Part shown: positions 1 through 10,799 of the stretch, piece by piece | Layout of the letters: each line of letters starts with the position of its first letter | Numbering within the stretch: position 1 is the stretch's first letter | NCBI RefSeq assembly: GCF_958298935.1 | Contig: NC_084923.1 | Span: forward strand, 3,040,501 to 3,104,500 | Length of the DNA: 64,000 nt | Direction: 5' to 3' | Source: Phragmites australis | Lineage: Eukaryota; Streptophyta; Magnoliopsida; Poales; Poaceae | Made by a program: the position numbers and the translations under genes | The notes under the pieces: model-generated | Database searches by the model: none | Seen by the model: only the letters and a program-made list of their open reading frames with translations | Told to the model about the DNA's origin: nothing

Positions 1-644
1 TACCAAAAGCATGGAGCCGGCTACGAAGATTTTTCTCCCTTAATTACTATCATGCTAGATTTAGTTATCATTGCTGTTCGAAATCTACAAACCATCCTGA
101 CAGATAGTCAGAATTTCTTCGAATATGTCCTTAAGTTTATTGAAACTCTGATCTCCCGCAGCGTTCTTGGACCATCAAGGACGCCGCATGAAAGACCAAC
201 CCACGTAGTCGTATGGGCTGTGGAGCCTGGAGGCAGCGCACGAACGGCCGATAACCGGCGTGGATGGAGATACAAAATGGAAGCTGTTGGACCTTCGGCT
301 CGCCCAATGCCCGTCAACATTTCGAAGTGGCGCAGTGTAGACAGGTCGATGCAATTTCCATGTTTAGAGCCCATGACCATGTGCGCAGGCAGCCATCGTC
401 TCACCAGGACGACAGTTGTGCGGCTGGTGCCAGCACTTGAGATTGAGATCGCCATGCTACTCCGATGCCTCAATGACACATTGGCCTAAGATCAAATGTA
501 AGCTAATTCATGGAGCGGCTTACGCTGAAACTCTCACTTGCTCCAGTTGGTGAGTATTATGTTCAACCTCTTGAATCAAATGGGAGCTAATGTTTTGACT
601 TGTGTTTGATAAATTTTTTTATTCATCATTGGCATAAGGATGGG
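1..644. other. Unassigned left edge
   Basis: Positions about 130-490 are richer in G and C than the flanks and stay open on both strands, but neither translation resembles a family I recognise and no splice sites tie it to other exons. It may be the edge of a gene or element lying mostly outside the window. The rest is AT-rich with nothing identifiable. Confidence 0.3.
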
Positions 645-1105
645 CGATAATTCAGTGGCACATTTTTTCCGACAAGAATGTGATAATTTACTGTTGTTTT
701 GCCCGTGTAAACTAGTAACGTAACTAACCAGAACGTGTTGTCCGTTACTTTCTAAGGGACCAATACACTTAAGTTACACATTTTTCTCGTCACGAGCATG
801 CGTGTATTTCCAATAAAAATACAACAAGTTATAGTTTACACTTGACCATGTAAACCACTAACGTAACTAACAAGTACATGCTGTCCGTTACTTTCTAAGA
901 ACCCAATAAAATTAAGTGCATTTACTCTCCAACAAGAATACCACAAGAAATAATTCACTTTTGCTTATGTATACCACTAACGTAACTAACGAGAATATAT
1001 TATCCGCTACCTTCTAAAGAAACTAATACGTATAAGTTATATATTTTTCTCACCACGAGCATATATATACTCTTCAACAAAAAGACCGTATGTTATAGTT
1101 TATCT
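645..1105. repeat. Degenerate tandem repeat, unit about 120-145 bp
   Basis: Three diverged units can be aligned by eye. Each carries the core AACGTAACTAAC (near 717, 861 and 980), then a TCCGTTACTTTCTAA-like block, then a CCAATA or CTAATA stretch, then a block with CACGAGCAT or CAACAAGAATAC. Spacing between cores is about 143 and 119 bp. There is no coding potential. It could be a minisatellite or the subterminal repeats of a DNA transposon; the termini were not identified. Confidence 0.6.
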
Positions 1106-1697
1106 CAGAGCAGATCCAACCTGATTTAACCCTTTACTTGGCCGCATCTGTTAAGCGGTTTAGTGGATCCATGTTAACACAACTTTTTACACTTAAAAAA
1201 TTATTGAAATGACTCGTGACACGCAGAACAGCTTTTCATGAGACAGCCAATAAAAAAAAAGATAGTACTCTACCAATGTGAAATCGCTTGGACGTCGCCT
1301 CAAGAAATGCGTGCGCCGCTCCGTGGGCTTAGAATCGGAGCTCATCTTCCTCCCGTTTCTGTTCTTCACTACTGCTTAACCCTGAAGCAAACCCTAATGG
1401 AGGATTCTGGTTAATCCGGCCGTTTGAAGCACGTAATAAAATCCAAGTCGCCCCTAGCCACAGTGCCAGGCTACCCCACGTGAACTCCATGGGGTTATTA
1501 CCCTCGTTAAAACCTATGGATTTCTAGCATCATCTCAAGAACACATAAAAAAAACTCTCTTGCTTTACCTTGTGAAACCGCGAAGGTTGAAAAGCAGATG
1601 TTAAAAGGCCACCGGATCATCTCGAATAGAAGCGTTCAAGTAATTGGATAAAAAAAATCCATTTCTTTATCCCTGCGCCGTGACGGCGGCGGCGACC
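1106..1697. other. Upstream region of the GATA gene
   Basis: This non-coding stretch should contain the promoter and 5' UTR of the GATA factor. I could not place a convincing TATA box. No other gene or repeat was recognised. Confidence 0.4.
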
Positions 1698-2404
1698 ATG
1701 GCGGGGGGCGGGGCGGCGGCGGCTGACGAGATCGCCGGCGGCGCGGATGCCAGCTTGAATGCCTTCTTTGACCACGCGGTACCTGTCTCGTTTCTCCCAT
1801 GGCTGCGGCTGAGGTTGGGTTGCGACATAGGCGCTAATTTTTTTTCTTTTTTGGGGGGTGGTTCTTGCAGGGGTTGGAGTTGACGGCGGGAGGAGGGGAA
1901 CAGGGGGCGGAGGAAGAGGAGGAGTTGGAGTGGCTCTCGAATATGGACGCGTTCCCGTCGGTGGAGACCATGGCGGCGGAGGCGGCGCCGTCGCGTCCGT
2001 TGATGGGTCTGGGTCGCCTGGAGGCGCTGCCCCATGTGGTGGGGCCGAGGACCAAGGGGTTGCGGCGGCGGCGGCGGGTGATGGCGCCGTGGAGCGTCCC
2101 GCCGGTGCTGCCGCCCCTCGTGGCGGGCGACGCGCCACGGCGCCGGTGCACGCACTGCGCGTCGGAGGAAACGCCGCAGTGGCGGCAGGGTCCGGACGGC
2201 CCCAGCACGCTGTGCAACGCGTGCGGCGTGCGTTTCAAGTCCGGGCGGCTCTTCCCGGAGTACCGGCCGATAAACAGCCCCACCTTCTCCCTGCTGCTGC
2301 ACTCCAACTCCCACCGCCGCGTCCTGGAGATGCGCCGCCATCTGGAGGAGGAGACCACGCCCGCCGGCAGCGCCGGCGCCAGGGCCCGCCGCGCCGAGCG
2401 CTAA
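1698..2404 (+). CDS. GATA-type zinc finger transcription factor
   Basis: Predicted nuclear DNA-binding protein for WGATAR sites. There are two exons: 1698-1778 (27 codons, ends GCG before GTACCTG) and 1871-2404 (after TTGCAG, stop TAA). Both junction phases are 0, giving 204 aa. The start is the first in-frame ATG and has a strong plant context (GCGACCATGGCG). The zinc finger is C-x2-C-x18-C-x2-C with Cys120, Cys123, Cys142 and Cys145, and contains TPQWRQGP and [14 protein letters not shown]. The x18 loop is the class IVb type typical of plant GATA factors. An acidic stretch (EEEEELEWL, about residues 41-49) and a basic run (RRRRR) precede the finger, as in subfamily A/I. The protein is shorter than most family members but complete. 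Family call is secure; the individual orthologue is not. Confidence 0.92.
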
Positions 2405-4654
2405 GCCGCCAACAAGTGCAAGTGATGCAACAGCCGCCTTGACCGAGAGAACAATGGTTGCTTTCTTGGCGATGGAGGATGGCGATGATTAGAGATTATG
2501 ATTAGCATCGATCCTTATCTGCTTAGTTTTCCTTTGCAATTTTCGTCTTGCTAGGAATTTTGGATTAGGGGTTAAGCTCCTCCTGCGGCTGCTACATGCT
2601 GTGGTAGTCTCTCTCTGGCAACAATGTAAAGAGAAAAGGAGCAGCGTCATGGTGATCAAAATTCTCTGCAATCTTGCTGCTGTAACAAGACTCATGGAGT
2701 CACTCATGGAGTCATGGTGATAAGCTGTGTCTGTTCGAATGGGATAAGCGCTTATCATGGCACCTATTTCTCCTAGTCCTAGTAGGGAGTCGATCAAGAG
2801 CTGATCAGCTGAAGCATACACGGAGTGCGACACGTCCGCCACTCACCGGGCTAGATGCATCCGGCTGGTGCATGATTTTGACGGGTTTTGCTTCATTTCT
2901 CCGTGCTTGAGGCAAATCACACCCAACATTGTGAAGCAACAAGAAAGCACAGAAAGTGGCCTTGCTGCACCGGCCGGCCGCGCCCGGATATGTTCACTGA
3001 CCATGGAACTTTTCCTAGCATGCTTCTTTCTTCCCTGGAAATGGCAACAGCTGCTGTTTGAAAAACGATGCCAAACCCAAGAACAGCATGTCCAGGCTAG
3101 GCTAAGATTGTTATTGCATCCTCACATGGCATGGCGATGCAAACAACTGTACGGTCAGATACATGGCCCAGTACATTTTGTGTGGCTCTGCACGTCCCAA
3201 CACCAGTCAGTATCACTGATGCTACTAGCGAGCGGAAGATCCTGCGCAGGGTTGGCTTTGCCGTCGTCGCAGCGCACGGCCCTGACATTACTTTGCGAGC
3301 AGTGCCTGGATCAAATGAGATCTTTATGGCGGCAGAAGAGGTACGATCGAGGGGCATGTGGTGGTGCGACAATCTACGGTCCAACTGTTGCTTGGATCGT
3401 GGGCTACTGAATTGTGAAAAGTCCCGATACTTTCATTGTCCGGAGAAAGAATCTGTGATTGCTCCAAACTTGTGAAATTGAGGTGGTTCTAAACGTCTTG
3501 AATTATATTGGAGCATGCCATTCTACTTGCATTTTACAACAATAATTTATTGTGGTGTGTACAACCACTTGTAGGACGACTTATATGCAATTCTCGAACT
3601 TTACTCACTAGCAAGGCTGGATAAGAAAAACTTTGTCAGAGGAGGGGAGCCAATGCAACTCTTCCTCAGAAGTAAGATATCCTAGCATCTATACTTACAG
3701 GGTAAGGTTAGTAAAAGGATCCAAATAAGATGAATAACTCACCCACGGTCGATACAATGCAACCTAGAGTCCTAGAGTATAGCAGAAAATTTAAGATAGA
3801 AAATAAATGATAGGGAAGTTGAACTCTCCATCTCCAAAGACTAGATAATTGTAAATATGTTTCAATGAACTAACAGGCATTAAATAAGGAAAACATTCCT
3901 CCATATTCAAACTTTGAAAAATAAAACAAGCGCTCTAAGTCTACAACCCTCTTTTTTATGTGCTTTTAAGTCAAGCCTTGAGAAGTTAAAGTGTTAAACC
4001 ATTATTCTAGCCGTCTTAATTTGTTGGGTTGGTAGTTTTGTTGATTTTAGTCGAAGGTATAAGATGTAACTATTTACATTTCAAGTATTTGTTTATACCT
4101 GTTACACTAATTTGACATCCAAAAGATTAATTTCTAGGGATGAGATATTTGAATATACAAATTGGGATTAGATAATAAATATTCAAAAAAAATTATATTT
4201 CAAAATTTGAATTGTAGGTCTCAAATACCTGACACCTCAAAAAGAACCATCAAAGTAACTTGATTTGCATTTTAAATATTCAATTGTACTCTTGATTTTA
4301 AAAATTCAAAATCACCTTGTGTGCGATATTGAAAGCATAAACTAACCTGCAAAAGCCACCCAAAAAAAAGCATCTCTCAACTAACTTATTTCTTCAAGTT
4401 ATACGGTGGATTTTGTTTCTAGAAAGATAAAGATCGACAAACTACACATTTTTTAGAGAAAACTACTAGTACAAGTTTGCTTAGGTTTTGCCTATTTTAC
4501 ATAAAGAATCGAAGGCTCGAAGCCAAAGCTAACAAGAAGAACCGAGGAAGTGTATGTACATCAAATAAAAATGGACGATCAGATAGACCGTACGTGCACG
4601 AAAATTTGATGAGTTGTACCTGTATTTCCTACCAAAACAGCTCCAATCTCATCA
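2405..4654. other. Intergenic, no gene recognised
   Basis: The first few hundred bases are the GATA 3' flank. Open frames near 2868-3475 overlap on both strands, match nothing and have no splice context. From 3480 on the sequence is AT-rich and featureless. Confidence 0.4.
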
Positions 4655-5215
4655 GTAGGTTTGAAAACGGTTCGGAAAAATTTCACTCCAAATCTGGAAA
4701 AATGGATACGGATGGTTTTATCCGAATGCGGATATGAATATTTCTAGGTCAGATACAGATACGAATATTTATTATTCGGATAAGGGTACGGAAATAGAAA
4801 CATCTTTTGAGCCAGATAAGGATAAAAAAACGGATAAGTATACGAATAATATCAGATTCACCCCATCCATTGAAAAACAAGCCAATCATTATCGCCAACA
4901 GGATAACAGTCCCCATGGCACTAACTACTTACACTATATTATTATTTTTATTATTTTTATACATATAATTTATTTCTCTTATGTGTGATATTATACTACA
5001 TTGTTATTTTGTTATTTTTATACACACAATTTAAGAGGTCTTCATAATTTGACAGATATCTAAATCTGTAGTTGTATTCGATTCATATTCATACCGTATT
5101 TATTTCCTATACTATCCATATTCATTTCTATATCCAGAATTTTCATATTCATTTTCATTTCTAATTAAGAATAAAAATATAAATATAAAATAACTATTAT
5201 CCATCCGTATCCGAT
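4655..5215. mobile_element. Ac/Ds-like hAT non-autonomous remnant
   Basis: The left end reads TAGGTTTGAAAACGGTTCGG, close to Ac/Ds-type ends. It is followed by many subterminal GGATACGGATA / ATCCGTATCCG motifs, which recur inverted near the right end (ATCCATCCGTATCCG, about 5200-5214). This inverted arrangement of pentamer-like motifs is typical of grass Ds-like elements. I found no clean 8 bp TSD and the right TIR is eroded. It contains no transposase. Confidence 0.5.
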
Positions 5216-5467
5216 TGTGTTTTTATTAGTGCACCAGCCGTCCACCAAACTCGGGAAACTTTTCCTATTCCCGGTTGAGATCCGTCGCCTCCCCGCTCCC
5301 CGAGCACAGCACCACCCAAAAATTCACCAATTCCCCCATGCAACCCGCCGCGCCGGCCGCGACCGCCGCCCTGCCGCTCGGCGTCTTTCCCAAGGACTCC
5401 CGTGCCGCTCCCCTGCCTCCTCCCTCCTGCTCCTCCTGCTCCTCCACCTCCTCTCCTCCTCCTCCTC

Positions 5468-5848
5468 TGTCAAGAACTCTGAGAGCAGAACCTTCAGTTT
5501 CGCCAGGCTTCTTCAGTCGTCAGGTTTCTTCAGAGATGAGGCTTGTTTGTTTTGTTGTCTGATGAAGTGTCAAGGTTCAATGTTGGCCGTCCAGATGAGA
5601 TCCAAGGGTGGATAAGTGAGCGGGTTAATTAGGAGAAGTACTTCAGTTAATGCAGCCACAAGAGCTGTTGTAATTCGGTTAAACTGTTAAATACTGTTAC
5701 CGTCCGAAAACTACCGCGTAGCTGAACTGGATGTTAAAAACGAGTTGTGAGGTGAATGAAAAAAAAAGAATCATTCCCCAAATATCTTCTCAAGTAGTTA
5801 GGGTTCTTAGCTTTCTGTTAGTTCATCGCCGTCCGGCAAATTTTCCCA
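5468..5848 (+). repeat. 5' LTR, truncated at its 3' end
   Basis: This 381 bp copy begins TGTCAAGAACTC and aligns end to end with 8020-8399, with about 19 substitutions and a 1 bp length change. The last roughly 30 bp present in the 3' copy are absent. Confidence 0.85.
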
Positions 5849-7990
5849 GCTTTTGCACAGCCACAAGTTGAACACTTAGGGCACATAATTAATGAAGAAG
5901 GAGTATCCACTGATCCTAAAAAAATTAGAGATGTTCTCAATTGGCCAAAACCTGAGAATGTTTCACAGCTGAGAGGATTTCTTGGTTTAACTGGCTATTA
6001 TAGAATATTTGTAAAGGATTATGGGAAGATCTGTAGGCCATTGTTTGACTTATTAAAGAAAGATGCATTTGTGTGGCAAGATACTCATACAACACCATTT
6101 GAAAATCTGAAAAGGATTATGACAACCTGTCCTGTGCTAGCATTGCCAGATTATACTCAACCTTTTGTGTTGGAAACAGATGCTAGTGGCTCAGGATTAG
6201 GTGCAGTTCTGATGCAGTCAAGAAGGCCTATTGCATACTTTAGCAAAACACTCAGCAACCGTGCCATGGCTCAATCAATTTATGAGAAGGAAGCAATGAC
6301 AATTATTGAAGCACTTAAGAAATGGAGACATTACCTAATAGGGAGTTCTATTATCATAAGAACTGATGAAGAGAGTCTTAAGTATATTTCTACCCAAAGG
6401 CTTACTGAAAGTGTTCAACATAAGTTGATTCTTAAGCTCATGGAGTTTGATTATAAGGTGGAATACAAGAGAGGGAAGGAGAATTTGGCTGCAGATGCTT
6501 TGTCTAGGAAGGTAGCTGTGGAGTCAAGAGATGACTGTCTTGCCATTACATATGTCCAACCTGAGTGGGTAAAAGATATCAAAGATAGATACAATGAAGA
6601 TGACAAGTATCAGCAGATGCTAGGAAGGCTGAACACTGAAACTGGTCCACTGGGCAGATATTCTTTAACAGATGGAATACTGAGATATAAGGGAAGAATC
6701 TGTGTGGGACAAAGAACTAATGTGAGGAGAGACATCCTTAACTCATTCCACTCCTCAGCAATAGGAGGTCATTCCGGAAAAAGAGCAACTTACCACAGAA
6801 TCAAGAAATTGTTTTATTGGTCTAACCTTAAATCTGATGTGGATAAACTAGTAGCTGAATGTCCCACATGTCAGATCACCAAATCAGAAAATCTGCATAT
6901 ACCTAGACTCTTGAACTCATTAGAAGTCCCAGATATGGCTTGGACCCATATTAGCATGGATTTTATTGAGGGGCTGCCTAAGGTGAGAGGAAAGGATGTT
7001 ATCCTGGTTGTTGTTGATAGGTTAACCAAGTATGCACACTTTTTGGCATTGTCACATCCTTACACTGTTCAGCAAGTTGTTCAAATTTTCATTGATCAAG
7101 TGTTCAGGCTGCATGGATTTCCCCTTGTGATTGTATCTGACAGAGATAGGATCTTCACAAGCAAATTATATCAAGAAATATTCAAGTCTGTTGGGGTAAC
7201 ACTCAGGTTTAGCACTGCATATCACCCCCAATTGGATGGGCAAACCGAGAGAGTGAATCAGTGTTTGGAAAATTATCTAAGAAGCATGGTATTTCAGGAT
7301 CCAAGAGATTGGTTAAAATGGCTAACAATGGCTAAATGGTGGTACAATACCTCATACCACACATCTTTAGGTACTACCCCTTTCCAAGCTTTATATGGTT
7401 ACCCACCCCCACAGATAGGAGAACTATCTATTCCATGCAATGTATCTGAAGAAGCAAGGGTGACAGTGTTAGAAAAAGAGAAAATGTTGAAAGAGCTGAA
7501 GATTAACTTGACCAAGGTTCAAGAGAGAATTAAACACTTTGCTGATAAGAAGAGAACTGAGAGGGAGTTTAAGGAAGGAGACATGGTGTATCTCAAGATG
7601 CAGCCCTATAGGCTTAATGCATTTGGATTGAGGGGATCCATTAAACTGAGATCAAAATTTTATGGACCATTCAGGGTATTGAATAGAATTGGGCAAGTGG
7701 CCTACAAATTACTACTACCAGAGGGATCCAACATTCATCCTGTGTTCCATGTTAGCCAGTTGAAGAAACACCTGGGAGCTAATGCTATACCATTGCCAAA
7801 TCTGCCACTTGTAACTGCAGAAGGAAAGATCAAGACTGAACCCATTGCAGTGCTGGACAGGAGAGTTGTACCAAGAAACAACATTGCTGTTGTACAGTGG
7901 TTGATTCATTGGGCGAATCTATCAGTGGAGGATGCTGCCTGGGAGGATGCTAAGTTCATTCAAAGCACATTTCCAAAATTTCATCCTTGA
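5849..7990 (+). CDS. Gypsy pol fragment: RT end, RNase H, integrase, chromodomain-like tail
   Basis: One uninterrupted frame of 713 codons runs from the 5' LTR junction to TGA at 7988-7990. Domains in order: RT C-terminus (HLGHIINEEGVSTDP, LRGFLGLTGYYR); RNase H-like (LETDASGSGLGAVL, YFSKTLS, KYISTQRL); integrase zinc region with paired His and Cys (GGHSGKRATYHRIKK, CPTCQ); integrase core with the acidic triad in MDFIEG, SDRDRIF and GQTERVN; and a C-terminal module (VFHVSQLKKHLG, then AWEDAKFI) of chromodomain character. The RT active site and everything upstream are missing, so it cannot be autonomous. The preserved frame fits a fairly young element. Confidence 0.88.
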   Translation, partial: AFAQPQVEHLGHIINEEGVSTDPKKIRDVLNWPKPENVSQLRGFLGLTGYYRIFVKDYGKICRPLFDLLKKDAFVWQDTHTTPFENLKRIMTTCPVLALPDYTQPFVLETDASGSGLGAVLMQSRRPIAYFSKTLSNRAMAQSIYEKEAMTIIEALKKWRHYLIGSSIIIRTDEESLKYISTQRLTESVQHKLILKLMEFDYKVEYKRGKENLAADALSRKVAVESRDDCLAITYVQPEWVKDIKDRYNEDDKYQQMLGRLNTETGPLGRYSLTDGILRYKGRICVGQRTNVRRDILNSFHSSAIGGHSGKRATYHRIKKLFYWSNLKSDVDKLVAECPTCQITKSENLHIPRLLNSLEVPDMAWTHISMDFIEGLPKVRGKDVILVVVDRLTKYAHFLALSHPYTVQQVVQIFIDQVFRLHGFPLVIVSDRDRIFTSKLYQEIFKSVGVTLRFSTAYHPQLDGQTERVNQCLENYLRSMVFQDPRDWLKWLTMAKWWYNTSYHTSLGTTPFQALYGYPPPQIGELSIPCNVSEEARVTVLEKEKMLKELKINLTKVQERIKHFADKKRTEREFKEGDMVYLKMQPYRLNAFGLRGSIKLRSKFYGPFRVLNRIGQVAYKLLLPEGSNIHPVFHVSQLKKHLGANAIPLPNLPLVTAEGKIKTEPIAVLDRRVVPRNNIAVVQWLIHWANLSVEDAAWEDAKFIQSTFPKFHP

Positions 7991-8006
7991 GGACAAGGAT
8001 GCTTTC

Positions 8007-8019
8007 AGGAAGGGGGAGT
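8007..8019 (+). promoter_or_regulatory. Polypurine tract of the gypsy element
   Basis: AGGAAGGGGGAGT lies immediately before the 3' LTR start (TGTCAAG at 8020), the expected plus-strand primer position. Confidence 0.8.
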
Positions 8020-8429
8020 TGTCAAGAACTCTGAGAGCAGATGCTTCAGTTTCATCATGCTTCTTCAGTCGTCAGGTTTCTTCAGAGATGATGCTTGTTT
8101 GTTTTGTTGTCTGATGAAGCGTTAAGGTTCAATGTTGGCCGTCCAGATGAGATCCAAGGGTGGATAATTGAGCGGGTTAATTAGGAGAAGTACTTCAGTT
8201 AATGCAGCCATAAGAGCTGTTGTAATTCGGTTAAACTGTTAAATACTGTTACCGTCCGAAAACTACCGCGTAGCTGAACTGGATGTTAAAAATGAGTTCT
8301 GAGGTGAATGAAAAAAAAGAATCATTCCCCAGACATCTTCTAAAGTAGTTAGGGTTCTTAGCTTTCTGTTAGTTCATTATCGTCCGGCGAATTTTCCCAA
8401 TCTTAATTCACAAAATCAGTCAGGAATTC
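8020..8429 (+). repeat. 3' LTR
   Basis: Positions 8020-8399 match the 5' LTR. The further 30 bp to 8429 are assigned to the LTR because the TSD and the GT14 reading frame resume immediately after. Confidence 0.75.
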
Positions 8430-9957
8430 TCCTCTGCATCGCGAGGACCTAACATCCTCCTCCTCCCCCGCCCCCTCGCCTCCTCCGCCGCCGCCCCACC
8501 GCGCGCCGCTCCAGGCTACCACCGCCGTCTCCTCCGGTGGGCCGACCCCTCCCACCCTTGTGTTCCTCCTCACGGGCTCGGCGGGCGACGCCGACCGCCT
8601 CCTCCGGCTGCTCGTCGCCACTTACCACCCTTGCAACCTCTACCTCCTCCTCCTCAACTGCGCCGCCTCCGCGGCAGACTGCGCGCTGCTCGGCCGTAAG
8701 GCACGTGCTGCCCCTGGCCGCGCAAATGTCCATGTCGTTGGGGACGCCTGGTTCGCCAACCCGCGCAGCGCGTCCGCGCTCGCCTCCACGCTGCACGGCG
8801 CGGCGCTGTTGCTGCGGGTCGGCCAGGGCTGGGACTGGTTCGTGCACCTAGACGCCGATGCCTACCCACTCGTCACCCCCAATGGTGATTCTTCTCTTTG
8901 TTATTCCGATGCCTTTGTGTATGTGGTAGACTCTAGCGTCACTGAGGAGGTGTTCTACGTAGATCTAGGTATTTTGGTAAATCAGAAGGGTATTCATCTG
9001 TCTACTTTGTTCTGAGAGTTATTAATGTTTGCATGAAATGTAGCTTTGACAGGGTGTTTAGCGTAGATAGATCTGTCTGGGTTCAGCAGTAAAAAGTAGA
9101 TGAATCAGTTTATTACTGCACAATAGTCCCCTTTCGGAAGATCGCCCTAAATGCAACAGGATGGATATAGAAAGGTTTTAAAGAACGGGGCCAGACTCCT
9201 ATCGCCTCTAAGGAATATAATTACTTTTTGCTTGTGGCCTCTGAAGGAACAAGTTCGCGAACTAAATAATCACTCCAGAGTTTCTTATGTCAATTCACAA
9301 AAAAAGTCACCTCATCTGTTTGAAAAAGGAGCACATGCAAGTTAGTCTTGTTGTTGTCTCAGTCGATTAGTGTTTTGTATTGATCGTGAGAGACCTGGTT
9401 TTCAGTGAGCTTGGTAAACAAATTAATGTTTCTAATCTTTATGCTATGTATCTCCTAGTAGAGTTTTATGCCACCTCACATGTGTTTGTGTATGGGGGTT
9501 GAAACTGCGAAAAACTTGCTACTAGGTCTTTCAATAGCTTGTAGAATTGTTTGGTTAGAGAATGGTAGAACATAACAGTAGCAGCTGCTTTATGTTGTGC
9601 TTTTGTTACTCATTTGTGCTGAAAATTGTTGACAGCTAGTGGAAAGAGATTAGTCAATTTTATGTAACTTGATTCCCAAATTGTTGGCAGACCTCCTTCA
9701 TGTTTTGTCATATCTACCAAAAGATCTCAACTTCATTCAGCATACCAGCTATATTGGTTAGAAGGAGTAAGGGTACTTCATCATTTTTAATTTTTAGTTC
9801 CTCTCTTTTCAATTTAGGATCGGAAGTTGTTGACATTGTCTGTATATACATTCAGGGAAAGACAAATAAAATCAATAATTGTTGATCCTGGTCTATATCT
9901 CTCATCCAGGAATGACATATTTTATGCCACCACCAAATGTTTATAAACTATTTACAG

Positions 9958-10799
9958 GTGAGGGGATATTGTCTTTAACCTGTGCACACCTACCATTTCA
10001 AGGGTGAAGCATGGAAGCATCTCCCATACCTTTTTTTCTTTATTTATCAGTAGATGCCCCAATTAATCCTTGTATAATGTTAAAGCAATATAGAATAATA
10101 TGCCTTGTGATGCTAATGGTCAAGCAATACAGAGTCCATCGGGAATATTGGTGAAAAACTGTTACTATACAGCGGTGCGATGGATTTGACATGGTGTGTC
10201 ATTATTGATGCATTGATACGATTATTAAAATAGAACACATGCTGAAGTTGTAAAAAATGAATTACCTCCGTTGCCATCCTAGGAATAGAATGCTTGCAGT
10301 CAACCTTTTAAAACTCTAGCTGCAAATATACATACAAAAAATAGGTTAATCATCTGAAAATGACATCAGTAGATCTTTCATGAAGTGTATTTTGTACTGT
10401 CAATTATTTCCCTCTATAATTAGAGAAGTAATGGCTAGAGATGTGTAGTGTTTGTCCAAAACGATAGGTAAAAGAAGCTTTTTTAGGCGGTGGGGAGGGT
10501 GTGTGTGTTACCATTTATCTTTCTTTTGTTGATTATCATTCTATTGACTAGGGCTAAGGTAGCCAAGATTCTACTTGAACTAGTGCTTCGTTTGGTATGG
10601 TGCGCATCACCCTTGTTAGCTACCAAGATCATTTGATTCTTTGCTAAGCTCTTTTTATCGGACTAAATTGTTTTTAAGAATAAATGAACCTGTGATCACT
10701 TATTCACTTATGTTATGATTTGAAAGTTGGGCATTCAAACTATTTAAATGAAAGATCAACCTAGGTAGAACACAGGGACCCTTTAGTAACCTATTGAGT
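9958..10799. other. No gene recognised downstream of the GT14 remnant
   Basis: The donor-like GTGAGG at 9958 suggests that at least one more GT14 exon once followed, but no later family motif was found here in any frame. The sequence is AT-rich non-coding. Confidence 0.4.

Larger units (their letters stand above)
5468..8429 (+). mobile_element. Internally deleted Ty3/gypsy chromovirus-like LTR retrotransposon
   Basis: Two LTR copies flank a partial pol. The 5' LTR homology stops at 5848 and the sequence passes directly into late reverse transcriptase, so PBS, gag, protease and most RT are missing. Flanks 5463-5467 and 8430-8434 both read TCCTC, a plausible 5 bp TSD, which places the 3' LTR end about 30 bp beyond the LTR-LTR homology. 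That end lacks the usual terminal CA, so the boundary may be off by a base or two. Removing the element and one TSD copy rejoins the interrupted GT14 exon in frame. About 20 differences between the 5' LTR and the matching 3' LTR part suggest an insertion of a few million years, assuming usual grass rates. Confidence 0.85.
5338..9957 (+). pseudogene. GT14 (Branch-domain) glucuronosyltransferase-like pseudogene
   Basis: Decayed relative of plant GT14 Golgi glycosyltransferases (GlcAT14-like, acting on arabinogalactan proteins). Visible exons: 5338-5467, continued at 8435-8884 beyond a retrotransposon; 9691-9766; 9856-9957. Family motifs in order are TLVFLLTGSAGDADRLLRLL, WDWFVHLDADAYPLVTPN, then DLLHVLSYLPKDLNFIQHTS, then SIIVDPGLYLSSRNDIFYAT and YKLFTG. 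Junction phases agree at 8884/9691 and 9766/9856. Lesions: the gypsy insertion in exon 1; TAG at 9759-9761 where the family has Trp of IGWKE; and a small deletion with a +1 frame change before YKLFTG. The exon after KLFTG (donor at 9958) was not found. No N-terminal membrane anchor is visible in the current frame, although another frame near 5420-5460 encodes a Leu-rich run, so an older frameshift is possible. Confidence 0.82.

Noticed and set aside
52..489. Possible gene at the left edge
   Set aside because: Both strands stay open for over 120 codons with no motif or splice context. Recorded as unassigned rather than as a gene.
1644..1697. N-terminal extension of the GATA protein
   Set aside because: The upstream frame opens with TTG, not ATG; 1698 is the first in-frame ATG and has a strong context.
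3131..3475. 114-codon frame downstream of the GATA gene
   Set aside because: Overlapping frames on both strands, no homology recognised and no promoter or splice support.
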